Source of the DNA: an uncultured Blautia sp.
GTDB taxonomy: Bacteria; Bacillota; Clostridia; Lachnospirales; Lachnospiraceae
Length of the DNA stretch: 64,000 nucleotides
Assembly (NCBI GenBank): GCA_937900135.1
Contig: CALCDJ010000059.1
Coordinates: forward strand, 1-64,000
Direction of reading: 5' to 3'
The notes under the pieces are model-generated. The model did no database searches. It saw only the letters and a program-made list of their open reading frames with translations, and was not told the DNA's origin. Position 1 is the stretch's first letter, and the number at the start of each line of letters is the position of its first letter. The position numbers and the translations under genes were made by a program. Positions 49,463 through 57,848 of this stretch are shown here, one piece after another.

Positions 49463-51556
49463 ATGTACAAAAGTTATTCCATGGAATTAGCCGGAAGAAC
49501 CCTGACTGTAGATGTCGGCCGTGTGGCAAAGCAGGCAAACGGCGCAGCATTGATGCACTATGGCGATACCACTGTTCTGTCCACAGCGACAGCATCCAAG
49601 GAGCCGAGAGAAGGAATCGACTTCTTCCCGTTAAGTGTTGAATATGAAGAGAAAATGTACGCAGTGGGTAAGATTCCAGGCGGATTTAATAAAAGAGAAG
49701 GCAAGGCAAGTGAACATGCCATCCTGACTTCCCGTGTCATTGACCGTCCTATGCGTCCTCTGTTCCCGAAGGACTACAGAAATGACGTAACACTGGTCAA
49801 CATGGTAATGTCCGTAGATCCAAGCTGCAATCCGGAGATTCCGGCTATGCTGGGTTCTGCCATTGCTACCTGTATTTCCGATATCCCGTTTGACGGTCCA
49901 TGCGCGACCACACAGGTAGGTATGATCAACGGAGAGTTCATCATCAACCCGACTCTGGCACAGAAAGACGAATCCGACCTTCAGCTGACCGTGGCTTCCA
50001 CAAGAGAAAAAGTAATCATGATCGAAGCCGGAGCAAAAGAAATTCCGGAAGACAAAATGATCGAAGCAATCTATAAAGCACATGAAGTAAACCAGGAAAT
50101 CATCAAATTCATCGATGAGATCGTGGCAGACTGCGGAAAAGAAAAACACACTTACGAATCCTGTGCAGTACCGGAAGAGTTATTTGAAGCCATCAAAGAA
50201 ATCGTTCCTCCACAGGAAATGGAAGAGGCTGTATTCTCCGATGAAAAACAGGTGAGAGAAGAAAATATCCGCGTGGTAACTGAGAAACTGAAAGAAGCAT
50301 TCGCAGATAAAGAAGAATGGCTGGCTGTTCTTGGCGAGGCCGTATATCAGTACCAGAAAAAAACAGTTCGTAAAATGATCTTAAAGGATCACAAACGTCC
50401 AGATGGCCGTGAGATCACACAGATCCGTCCGCTGGCAGCAGAAGTGGACATCATTCCGAGAGTACATGGTTCTGCGATGTTTACCCGTGGTCAGACACAG
50501 ATCTGTACGGTAACCACTCTGGCGCCTCTGGCAGAAGCACAGAGACTGGACGGACTGGACGAGTTTGAAACTTCCAAGAGATATATGCACCATTATAATT
50601 TCCCGTCCTACTCTGTTGGAGAAACAAAACCATCCAGAGGACCGGGACGTCGTGAGATCGGTCATGGAGCGCTGGCAGAACGTGCGCTTGTTCCAGTACT
50701 TCCTACAGAAGAGGAATTCCCATATGCAATCCGTACCGTATCTGAGACATTTGAATCCAATGGTTCCACTTCTCAGGCAAGTATCTGTGCATCCACCATG
50801 TCTCTGATGGCAGCAGGCGTACCGATCACAAAACCGGTTGCTGGTATTTCCTGTGGTCTGGTTACCGGAGAGACAGACGACGATTACATCGTTCTGACAG
50901 ATATCCAGGGTCTTGAGGACTTCTTTGGCGATATGGACTTCAAGGTAGCGGGAACACATGACGGTATCACTGCGATCCAGATGGATATTAAGATCCATGG
51001 ATTGACCAGACCGATCGTAGAGGAAGCGATCAGAAGAACAAAAGAAGCAAGAGAATATATCCTTACAGAAGTTATGGAAAAATGTATTGATGCTCCTCGT
51101 GCAGCTGTTGGCGAATTTGCGCCGAAGATTATCCAGATCCAGATCGATCCTCAGAAGATCGGCGATGTGGTTGGACAGAGGGGAAAGACCATCAATACCA
51201 TCATTGAGCGCACTGGCGTGAAGATCGACATCACTGACGAGGGCGCAGTATCTATCTGCGGCGTAGATCAAAAGAGCATGGATGAAGCTGCCCGTATGGT
51301 AGAGATCATTGCCACAGATTTTGAAGCAGGCCAGATCTTCACTGGTAAGGTAGTCAGCATCAAAGAATTTGGCGCGTTTGTTGAGTTTGCTCCAGGAAAA
51401 GAAGGTATGGTACACATCTCCAAGATCTGCAAGGAACGGATCAACCGAGTAGAAGATGTGCTGACTCTGGGAGATAAAGTAAAAGTGATCTGCCTTGGAA
51501 AAGACAAAATGGGAAGAATCAGCTTCAGCATGAAGGATGTACCGGAAGAAGTATAA
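49463..51556 (+). CDS. pnp: Polyribonucleotide nucleotidyltransferase (PNPase)
   Basis: A phosphorolytic 3'-5' exoribonuclease. Two RNase PH domains (first near residues 10-220; second from about 310, with FTRGQTQ and the SDGEF-like core replaced by the usual LPTEEEFPYAIR stretch) flank an all-alpha linker. KH (VVGQRGKTINTIIE near 572) and S1 (GKVVSIKEFGAFVEF near 629) domains complete the protein. Length (697 aa) is typical. AAAGGAGAAAAG precedes the ATG. The long leader hairpin upstream suggests post-transcriptional control. Confidence 0.96.
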   Translation: MYKSYSMELAGRTLTVDVGRVAKQANGAALMHYGDTTVLSTATASKEPREGIDFFPLSVEYEEKMYAVGKIPGGFNKREGKASEHAILTSRVIDRPMRPLFPKDYRNDVTLVNMVMSVDPSCNPEIPAMLGSAIATCISDIPFDGPCATTQVGMINGEFIINPTLAQKDESDLQLTVASTREKVIMIEAGAKEIPEDKMIEAIYKAHEVNQEIIKFIDEIVADCGKEKHTYESCAVPEELFEAIKEIVPPQEMEEAVFSDEKQVREENIRVVTEKLKEAFADKEEWLAVLGEAVYQYQKKTVRKMILKDHKRPDGREITQIRPLAAEVDIIPRVHGSAMFTRGQTQICTVTTLAPLAEAQRLDGLDEFETSKRYMHHYNFPSYSVGETKPSRGPGRREIGHGALAERALVPVLPTEEEFPYAIRTVSETFESNGSTSQASICASTMSLMAAGVPITKPVAGISCGLVTGETDDDYIVLTDIQGLEDFFGDMDFKVAGTHDGITAIQMDIKIHGLTRPIVEEAIRRTKEAREYILTEVMEKCIDAPRAAVGEFAPKIIQIQIDPQKIGDVVGQRGKTINTIIERTGVKIDITDEGAVSICGVDQKSMDEAARMVEIIATDFEAGQIFTGKVVSIKEFGAFVEFAPGKEGMVHISKICKERINRVEDVLTLGDKVKVICLGKDKMGRISFSMKDVPEEV

Positions 51557-51562
51557 ACGATT

Positions 51563-52054
51563 ATGAGATATCACAATATAACTAAGGATGACATGCTAAA
51601 CGGGGATGGCCTTCGTGTAGTTTTGTGGACGGCAGGCTGTTCCCATGGCTGCAGGGAATGTCAGAATCCCATTACCTGGGACCCTAATGGCGGTCTTCCC
51701 TTTACCGATCAGGAAAAAGAGGAGATTTTTGCAGAGCTGGATAAATCCTATGTCAGCGGCATTACTTTCTCCGGGGGAGATCCGCTGCATCCGTCCAATA
51801 TAGACGGGGTAACGGCTCTGGCAAGAGAAATTCGGGAACGATATCCGGATAAGACGATCTGGCTTTATACAGGCGCACTTTGGGAGGAAATCGCAAAGGA
51901 AGAGATCGTTTCCTATCTGGATGTGTGTGTGGACGGAGAATTTCAGGTGGAAAAGAAAAACCTTCTTCTCCGCTGGAAGGGTTCCAGCAATCAGAGAGTG
52001 ATCGATGTTCCGAAAACCCTGAAAGAAGGCAGCGTTGTTCTATACGAAGACTAG
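51563..52054 (+). CDS. nrdG: Anaerobic ribonucleoside-triphosphate reductase activating protein
   Basis: A radical SAM activase that installs the glycyl radical on NrdD. The cluster motif is C26-x3-C30-x2-C33 (GCSHGCREC), and the SAM-binding GGDPLH lies near residue 74. Length (163 aa) fits NrdG. No nrdD is adjacent in this window, so the gene is split from its partner or activates another glycyl-radical reductase. It starts 6 bp after pnp with a weak ribosome site, suggesting coupling. It points to an anaerobic host. Confidence 0.9.
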   Translation: MRYHNITKDDMLNGDGLRVVLWTAGCSHGCRECQNPITWDPNGGLPFTDQEKEEIFAELDKSYVSGITFSGGDPLHPSNIDGVTALAREIRERYPDKTIWLYTGALWEEIAKEEIVSYLDVCVDGEFQVEKKNLLLRWKGSSNQRVIDVPKTLKEGSVVLYED

Positions 52055-52063
52055 GAGAAAAGA

Positions 52064-52576
52064 ATGAAACGAATCGGAAGATTTCATAAAGTCAGCGAGG
52101 AAAGATTTCAGGAGGATTGGAAGGATACCTTCCCGGGCGTATCCCAAGAGGAGATCCATGAGATTTATCATAAGATTTCTCTTCCAAGAAGAGCCACTGC
52201 CGGAAGTGCAGGATATGACTTTTTTGCGCCCACAGCCTTTACCATTCTGCCGGGAGAAACGGTGAAGATCCCAACGGGAATCCGTGTGGAGATGGAGCCG
52301 GATTGGGTACTGAAATGCTATCCAAGAAGCGGACTTGGTTTTAAATACCGTCTGCAGCTGAACAATACGGTGGGGATCATTGACAGCGATTATTTTTATT
52401 CTGACAATGAAGGACATATCTTTGCCAAGCTTACCAACGACACCAATGAGGAAAAAACCGTAGAACTGCCAGCGGGGACTGGATTTATGCAGGGAATCTT
52501 TGTAGAATATGGAATTACGGTAGATGATGACGTGACAGATATCCGAAATGGCGGTTTGGGAAGCACCACAAAATAA
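52064..52576 (+). CDS. dut: dUTPase (deoxyuridine 5'-triphosphate nucleotidohydrolase)
   Basis: A trimeric dUTPase fold with the five family motifs recognisable: TAGSAGYDFFA (1), PRSGLGFKY (2), NNTVGIIDSDY (3), GTGFMQGIF (4, without the common RxAQ) and RNGGLGSTTK (5, usually GGFGST). It hydrolyses dUTP to dUMP, limiting uracil in DNA. The extra 35 N-terminal residues and the modified motifs 4 and 5 mark a divergent branch. AGGAG precedes the ATG, 9 bp after nrdG; both genes concern deoxynucleotide supply. Confidence 0.9.
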   Translation: MKRIGRFHKVSEERFQEDWKDTFPGVSQEEIHEIYHKISLPRRATAGSAGYDFFAPTAFTILPGETVKIPTGIRVEMEPDWVLKCYPRSGLGFKYRLQLNNTVGIIDSDYFYSDNEGHIFAKLTNDTNEEKTVELPAGTGFMQGIFVEYGITVDDDVTDIRNGGLGSTTK

Positions 52577-52581
52577 AAGAA

Positions 52582-52623
52582 ACAGGAGATTTGAGAAAAT
52601 ACTTGAATCTCCTGTATTTTTTT
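52582..52623 (+). terminator. Terminator after dut
   Basis: ACAGGAGATT (52582-52591) pairs with AATCTCCTGT (52606-52615), followed by ATTTTTTT. Confidence 0.9.
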
Positions 52624-52695
52624 GATAAAATACTTTGAGAATCAAAATAATTGAAATGCAAAGAAGCAGGGAGAAAGAAAAGGGAGGAAATCCAA

Positions 52696-53883
52696 ATGAT
52701 CATTCAGCCAAAAGTAAGAGAATATATTTGTACAACCGCGCATCCTCTTGGATGTGAAGAAAGTGTGCGCAGACAGATCGCGCATGCAGAGAAAAAAGGA
52801 AAAACAGAAGGGACAAAAAAGGCGCTTATCATCGGCTGTTCCACAGGATACGGTCTGGCAAGCCGGATCAGCGCCATGGTAAACTGTGGTGCGGATACCC
52901 TTGGGATCATGTTTGAACGCCCTGCATCCGGAAGAAGGACAGCTACACCGGGATGGTACAATACAGCAGCTTTTACAAAAATTGCAGAAGAAAGAGGCGT
53001 TTATGCAAAAACTTTAAATGGGGATGCCTTTTCCAGAGAAATGAAAGAAAAGACAGTGGAGACCATTCGTGAAGATCTGGGAAGTGTAGACCTGGTCATC
53101 TATAGTCTGGCGGCTCCAAGACGTACCGATGAGAATGGAGTCACCTGGTCTTCCTGCCTGAAAACCATTGGAAGCACCTTTACAGAGAAAAATCTGGATC
53201 TGCGTACCAATGAGATCAATCAAAAAACACTGGAACCGGCAACAGAAGAAGAGATCGAGGCTACTAGAAAGGTGATGGGAGGAGAGGACTGGGCAGAATG
53301 GATTCATGTGTTGAAATCTGCTGGAGTTCTTGCTGAACAGGCAGTGACAGTGGCATATTCCTATATCGGCCCGGAACTTACGGCACCAATTTATTACAAT
53401 GGCACCATCGGCTCTGCCAAAAAGCATCTGCATCAGACCGCAGAAGAACTAAATCGCAGATATCCCGAAGTGAAGGCATATATTTCTGTAAACAAAGGGC
53501 TGGTGACACAGGCAAGTTCTGCGATTCCAGTGGTTCCCCTTTATTTTACCATTTTATATCAGGTTATGAAAAAACAGGGCGTACATGAAGACTGTATTGG
53601 TCAGATGACCCGTCTGTTTACGGAGAAGCTCTATGGAAAGCAAGGCGTTGTTACAGACTCCAGGGGGCTGATTCGGATGGATGACTGGGAAATGCTGCCA
53701 GAAGTACAGGAGCAGGTTTTAAAAGCCTGGAAAAAGGTGACCACAGAGAACAAAGACCAGTATTGCGACATCGAGGGGTACTGGGAAGATTTTTATCATA
53801 TGTTTGGGTTCGGGTATGAAGAAATCGATTACGAAAAAGAGACAGAGGCAAATGTACAGATCCCAGGGATAGAAGAAGCATAA
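52696..53883 (+). CDS. fabV: Trans-2-enoyl-CoA/ACP reductase, FabV/TER family
   Basis: An NADH-dependent reductase reducing trans-2-enoyl thioesters in fatty acid synthesis or butyrate-type chain reduction. The Rossmann motif ALIIGCSTGYGLASR is near residue 47. The cofactor-specificity FERP is near residue 75, and the catalytic Y-x8-K (YNGTIGSAKK) near 235-245. Length (395 aa) is typical. ATG 52696 is used since GGGAGGAAA lies just upstream and the family begins MIIQPKV. A striking G/C homopolymer hairpin follows. Confidence 0.93.
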   Translation: MIIQPKVREYICTTAHPLGCEESVRRQIAHAEKKGKTEGTKKALIIGCSTGYGLASRISAMVNCGADTLGIMFERPASGRRTATPGWYNTAAFTKIAEERGVYAKTLNGDAFSREMKEKTVETIREDLGSVDLVIYSLAAPRRTDENGVTWSSCLKTIGSTFTEKNLDLRTNEINQKTLEPATEEEIEATRKVMGGEDWAEWIHVLKSAGVLAEQAVTVAYSYIGPELTAPIYYNGTIGSAKKHLHQTAEELNRRYPEVKAYISVNKGLVTQASSAIPVVPLYFTILYQVMKKQGVHEDCIGQMTRLFTEKLYGKQGVVTDSRGLIRMDDWEMLPEVQEQVLKAWKKVTTENKDQYCDIEGYWEDFYHMFGFGYEEIDYEKETEANVQIPGIEEA

Positions 53884-53904
53884 CAAGTCAGAGAAAAAGA
53901 AACA

Positions 53905-53939
53905 AGGGGGGGGGGGCGAAATTCGCCCCCCCCCCTTTT
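53905..53939. terminator. Terminator with an 11-G/10-C homopolymeric stem
   Basis: Eleven G (53906-53916) plus CGAA pair with TTCG plus ten C (53926-53935), then TTTT. It lies between the convergent fabV and DUF1292 genes. The homopolymers are prone to slippage and sequencing error, so exact lengths may vary. Confidence 0.8.
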
Positions 53940-53952
53940 AGATGTTACAGAT

Positions 53953-54321
53953 TTACTGGCAGGAATCTCCAGCTTCTTCTGCTTTTCTGGCATTTTCCAG
54001 AATCAAGTCAAAAGCCTGTGCTGCCTTCTCGTATTCGCTGTCGTCTTCGATATTTGCTAACATCGGATCTCCGTCAGGAGTACGGGAAAAGGTATAAAGA
54101 AATACTTCTCCGTCATGATTTTCGCCGTTTTCGTCCAATGGGAGAAGGGCGATATATTCTTTTTGCTCTACCGGGAAAATGGTAAGGATGGCACATTCTA
54201 CCTCAGTATCATCTTCCATGGTCAGAGTTATGGTACGATGTTCTTCTGCACTGGAGCTGCATCCGCTGCAGGATGCACAGTCGCTTGGGCTGCAGGAACC
54301 ATTCTTGAATTCTTCACTCAT
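53953..54321 (-). CDS. DUF1292 family protein with Cys-rich N-terminus
   Basis: The C-terminal 85 residues fit DUF1292: RTITLTMEDDTEVECAIL, EQKEYIALLPL and GEVFLYTF followed by IEDDSEYEKAAQAFDLIL. The N-terminus contains five Cys in about 20 residues (SCSPSDCASCSGCSSS), unusual for the family and possibly metal-binding. The true start is ATG 54321, preceded on the minus strand by GTGAGGA; the longer frame upstream crosses the promoter. Function unknown. Confidence 0.82.
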   Translation of the reverse strand: MSEEFKNGSCSPSDCASCSGCSSSAEEHRTITLTMEDDTEVECAILTIFPVEQKEYIALLPLDENGENHDGEVFLYTFSRTPDGDPMLANIEDDSEYEKAAQAFDLILENARKAEEAGDSCQ

Positions 54322-54358
54322 AGATTTATCCTCACTTTTTTTGTTGATATTTCTCTTT

Positions 54359-54387
54359 ATTCTAACAGAAAATACATCTGATTGCAA
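54359..54387 (-). promoter_or_regulatory. Promoter of the DUF1292 gene
   Basis: On the minus strand: TTGCAA (54387-54382), a 17-bp spacer, TAGAAT (54364-54359). Confidence 0.75.
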
Positions 54388-54469
54388 CGCTAAGGCGAAG
54401 AGATGAGGAAGTTTCTTCTTCCCTTTGGAAAAAGAGAAAAATACCTTTTTTATTGTAGGCAAAACATGT

Positions 54470-54475
54470 TATAAT
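54470..54475 (+). promoter_or_regulatory. -10 box ahead of exonuclease III gene
   Basis: A consensus TATAAT lies 33 bp before the start codon; the -35 region (TTTTTA) is weak. Confidence 0.5.
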
Positions 54476-54508
54476 GAACCATACGAGAACAGCAACAAGG
54501 AGAAGAAA

Positions 54509-55267
54509 ATGAGACTGATTTCATGGAATGTAAATGGAATTCGGGCGTGTCTGACCAAGGGTTTTGAAGAACAGTTCAGACAGCTGGATGCAGATATTTT
54601 CTGCCTGCAGGAGACGAAATGCCAGGCAGGTCAGGTGAAACTGGAACTTCCGGGATATTACCAGTATTGGAATTATGCCAATCGAAAAGGCTATTCCGGG
54701 ACTGCGGTATTTACAAAAAAAGAGCCGTTGTCTGTAAAAAATGGAATAGGGCTCGAGGAACATGACAAGGAAGGTCGTGTGATCACCCTGGAATTTGAAG
54801 ATTTTTATTTTGTCACAGTGTATACGCCAAATTCCCAAAGTGAATTGCGCCGTCTTTCTTACCGGATGGAATGGGAACGGGATTTTCTCAATTACCTTCT
54901 GACTCTTCAGGAGACAAAACCGGTGATCTGTGCCGGAGACATGAATGTGGCACATCAGGAAATCGACCTGAAAAATCCAAAAACCAATCGAAACAATCCA
55001 GGTTTTACCGATGAGGAGAGAGCCTGCTTTGGAAAGATGCTGGAACAGGGATTTATCGACACATTCCGCTATTTTTATCCAGATCAGACAGAGAGTTATT
55101 CCTGGTGGTCTTATCGGTTTAAAGCACGAGAAAAGAATGCAGGATGGAGAATTGATTATTTTATTACATCCGGCGCTTTGAAGGAATTCCTGACAGACGC
55201 AAAGATCCATACCGAAATCTTCGGTTCTGATCATTGCCCGGTGGAATTAGAAATCCGATTATCATGA
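54509..55267 (+). CDS. xth: Exodeoxyribonuclease III / AP endonuclease
   Basis: An EEP-fold DNA repair nuclease. It has SWNVNGIRA at residue 5, the metal Glu in LQETKCQ near 38, and AGDMNVAH near 146. WRIDYFITS and the catalytic SDHCPVEL close the protein. Length (252 aa) is typical. ATG 54509 follows AAGGAGAAG; the 28 upstream in-frame codons include the promoter and are not coding. The next gene begins 20 bp downstream. Confidence 0.95.
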   Translation: MRLISWNVNGIRACLTKGFEEQFRQLDADIFCLQETKCQAGQVKLELPGYYQYWNYANRKGYSGTAVFTKKEPLSVKNGIGLEEHDKEGRVITLEFEDFYFVTVYTPNSQSELRRLSYRMEWERDFLNYLLTLQETKPVICAGDMNVAHQEIDLKNPKTNRNNPGFTDEERACFGKMLEQGFIDTFRYFYPDQTESYSWWSYRFKAREKNAGWRIDYFITSGALKEFLTDAKIHTEIFGSDHCPVELEIRLS

Positions 55268-55287
55268 AAAGGGAAGGAGGGCGTGTT

Positions 55288-57150
55288 ATGCCAAGCCCAA
55301 AGAAGCCCTGTGTATTGCAGGGATATCCGTGGTTTCCTGGAGGAAACCGTTTTAAGGATGGCTATAATTTTGCAGTGGAAGTGCCTAAAGATGCCCAGGC
55401 GTCCCTGCTTTTATATCATAAAAAGGCAAAAACTCCATCCATGGAAATTCCATTTCAGGAAAAAGACAGGATCGGAGATGTCTGTGCCGTATTTCTGAAG
55501 GATTTTTCACCGGAGGAATATGAATATAATTACCGGATCAATGGAGAAGTGGTGCAGGATACGTATGCGTACCGCATTTACGGAAGGGACCACTTTGGAC
55601 AGGAGGCCGGGGAGGAAGAACACAGGGTACGCTGTGGTCTGCCTTCCTCGAAGGAATATGACTGGGAAGAGGATGAACATCCGATGCTTTCCTATGAGGA
55701 GATGATCCTCTATAAAGTTCATGTGCGTGGTTATACCAAACAGTGCAAAAATATGGGAAAGAAGAAGGGGACTTTTGCCGGACTGATGGAAATGATCCCC
55801 TATTGGAAAGAGTTAGGGGTCAATGCCATTGAATTGATGCCTGCTTATGAATTTGAAGAGCGGGCGCTCCCACAGAAGAACAGCGGTCTGATCACAGAAA
55901 AGAGAACCGCGGATAAAGTGAATTTCTGGGGCTATGTTCCAGGTTATTATTTTGCACCTAAGGCTTCTTATTGTGCTGGAAAGGAACCGGAAAACGAGGT
56001 AAGGGATCTGATAAAGGCATTGCACAGAGCCGGCATGGAATGCATTATGGAAATGTATTTTCCGGAAACAGTCAACCCTTCCATGGCGCTCAAGGCAGTA
56101 CAGTTCTGGAAGCTGTATTATCATGTGGATGGTTTCCATCTGGTGGGAGAGGGGGCGCCGGTAGATCTGATCGCTTGCGATCCTCTTCTTCGTGGAACCA
56201 AGATTTTTGCGGGAGGTTTTTCCTCGGATCTTCTGAGAAAAAGAGGAGAACAGGGCCATCGCAATCTTGCGGAATACCATCCGGGCTTTTTGCAGGATAT
56301 GCGTCGATTCCTCAAAAGTGATGAGGATACGGTTTCCGGCGCTGCTTATCGGATCAAACGAAATCCGCAGAGTTTTGCAGTAGTAAATTATATGGCCAGT
56401 CAGGATGGATTTACCCTGGCGGATACGGTAACTTATACGTATAAGCACAATGAGGCCAATGGAGAGGATAATCAGGACGGAAGCAGTTACAATTTTTCCT
56501 GGAACTGCGGCATAGAAGGCCCCAGCCGGAAACTGGCCATTCGTCAGATCCGGGATCGGCAGCTTAGAAATGCCGTTCTTATGGTACTTCTAAGCCAGGG
56601 AGTTCCTATGCTTTACGGTGGAGATGAGTTCGGAAATTCGCAGGAAGGAAACAACAACGCCTACTGTCAGGACAACCCCATCGGTTGGATCGACTGGAAG
56701 GGTCTGAAAAAAAATCAATGGCTCAAAAATTTTGTGGAAGCTGCGATTGCGTTTCGCAGGGAGCACCCCATCCTCCATATGCCGGAGGAACTTCGCGGCG
56801 TAGACTATCAGGCCAAGGGGTATCCGGATATTTCTTTTCATGGGGAAAGAGCCTGGTATTGTACCCAGGATAATACCTGCCGTCTTCTGGGAGTCATGTA
56901 CTGTGGCGCCTATGCACAGAAAGCAAACGGAGAAGCCGATGATCTGATCTATGTAGGGTATAATTTTCACTGGGAAGCCAGAACCATTGCTCTTCCTAAC
57001 CTTATGGAAGGGATGAAATGGAAAAAAATAGAAGATACTTCTGATGGAGAGGAGGCCCATTTCTTTGTGGAGCAGGAAGAAACCTACGAAAAATCCATAG
57101 AGATCGGTCCGAGAACCATTGTGGTATTGATAGGAAAACAGGAGGCGTAA
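55288..57150 (+). CDS. Catalytically degenerate GH13 glycogen-debranching (GlgX/pullulanase)-like protein
   Basis: The overall match is to bacterial debranching enzymes: an N-terminal CBM48-like domain (about 1-100) and a GH13 barrel from about residue 138 (ILYKVHVRGYTK). The strongly conserved tail YKHNEANGEDNQDGSS...SWNCGIEGP and SQGVPMLYGGDEFGNSQEGNNNAYCQDN follows. All four catalytic regions are altered, however. Region I DVVYNH reads EMYFPE (254-260), region II GFRFD reads GFHLV (nucleophile Asp to Val286), region III AEPW reads AGGF (acid/base Glu to Gly309), and region IV HD reads QD (372-373). The frame is complete and in good codon usage, so this is a maintained pseudoenzyme, perhaps glycogen-binding or regulatory. 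ATG 55288 follows GGAAGGAGG. Confidence 0.87.
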   Translation: MPSPKKPCVLQGYPWFPGGNRFKDGYNFAVEVPKDAQASLLLYHKKAKTPSMEIPFQEKDRIGDVCAVFLKDFSPEEYEYNYRINGEVVQDTYAYRIYGRDHFGQEAGEEEHRVRCGLPSSKEYDWEEDEHPMLSYEEMILYKVHVRGYTKQCKNMGKKKGTFAGLMEMIPYWKELGVNAIELMPAYEFEERALPQKNSGLITEKRTADKVNFWGYVPGYYFAPKASYCAGKEPENEVRDLIKALHRAGMECIMEMYFPETVNPSMALKAVQFWKLYYHVDGFHLVGEGAPVDLIACDPLLRGTKIFAGGFSSDLLRKRGEQGHRNLAEYHPGFLQDMRRFLKSDEDTVSGAAYRIKRNPQSFAVVNYMASQDGFTLADTVTYTYKHNEANGEDNQDGSSYNFSWNCGIEGPSRKLAIRQIRDRQLRNAVLMVLLSQGVPMLYGGDEFGNSQEGNNNAYCQDNPIGWIDWKGLKKNQWLKNFVEAAIAFRREHPILHMPEELRGVDYQAKGYPDISFHGERAWYCTQDNTCRLLGVMYCGAYAQKANGEADDLIYVGYNFHWEARTIALPNLMEGMKWKKIEDTSDGEEAHFFVEQEETYEKSIEIGPRTIVVLIGKQEA

Positions 57151-57153
57151 AAG

Positions 57154-57690
57154 ATGCACCCATGGCTGCATTTTAAAACAATCACAAAGCATAAACTTAT
57201 GGTCATGAAATATTGTTTCCGCATCGGGCTGTATAAGCAGGGGCTGCTTCATGACCTGTCCAAATATTCTCCTGTGGAGTTTCTGGTGGGCTGTAAATAT
57301 TACCAGGGAACAAGAAGTCCCAACAATGCAGAGCGTGAGGCTACTGGCGTTTCCCGTTCCTGGCTGCATCATAAGGGACGGAATAAACATCATTTTGAAC
57401 ATTGGGTAGATTATTCTCTGGACCCGGAGCATGTGATCATGGGAGCGCAGATGCCAAGAAACTATGTGGCAGAGATGGTAATGGATCGGATCAGTGCGTC
57501 CAGAACTTATTTAGGAGACAGCTATACAGAGAAGGAACCGTTGAAATACTTCATGAAAAGTAAGGAACGTCTGTGGTTTATCCATCCACAGACCAAGAAA
57601 GAGCTGGAAGCGCTGCTGCGTATTCTGGCAGATCATGGAGAAGAAAAAACATTGCGTTACATTAAGCACGTGTACCTCAAAAAAAGGTAG
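57154..57690 (+). CDS. DUF5662 family protein
   Basis: A 178-residue protein with His/Asp motifs suggestive of an HD-type metal site: FKTITKHK near residue 7, LLHDLSKYSPVEF near 31, and SWLHHKGRNKHHFEHW near 70. It resembles what databases call DUF5662; no activity is established. It begins 3 bp after the GH13-like gene (AGGAGG site) and is probably co-translated. It is followed by a terminator. Confidence 0.75.
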   Translation: MHPWLHFKTITKHKLMVMKYCFRIGLYKQGLLHDLSKYSPVEFLVGCKYYQGTRSPNNAEREATGVSRSWLHHKGRNKHHFEHWVDYSLDPEHVIMGAQMPRNYVAEMVMDRISASRTYLGDSYTEKEPLKYFMKSKERLWFIHPQTKKELEALLRILADHGEEKTLRYIKHVYLKKR

Positions 57691-57735
57691 CGTCCGTATA
57701 TAAGGCGTGTTGCCACAGATACACCGACGCGAAAG

Positions 57736-57771
57736 AAGAAAAAGAACAGTTACGGCTGTTCTTTTTCTTTT
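57736..57771 (+). terminator. Terminator after the DUF5662 gene
   Basis: AAGAAAAAGAACAG (57736-57749) and CTGTTCTTTTTCTT (57756-57769) pair perfectly over 14 bp. The -10 box TATAAT (57780-57785) of glf follows immediately. Confidence 0.85.
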
Positions 57772-57848
57772 GAATTTGCTATAATAGTAGAACCAGTACA
57801 ACAAATATAAATGAATTCGTTGTACCAGAAGAAAGAAGGTGTCTCAAA

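Noticed and set aside
50381..51574. Minus-strand frame of 397 codons opposite pnp
   Set aside because: Antisense to conserved KH/S1 and RNase PH domains; no protein family recognised.
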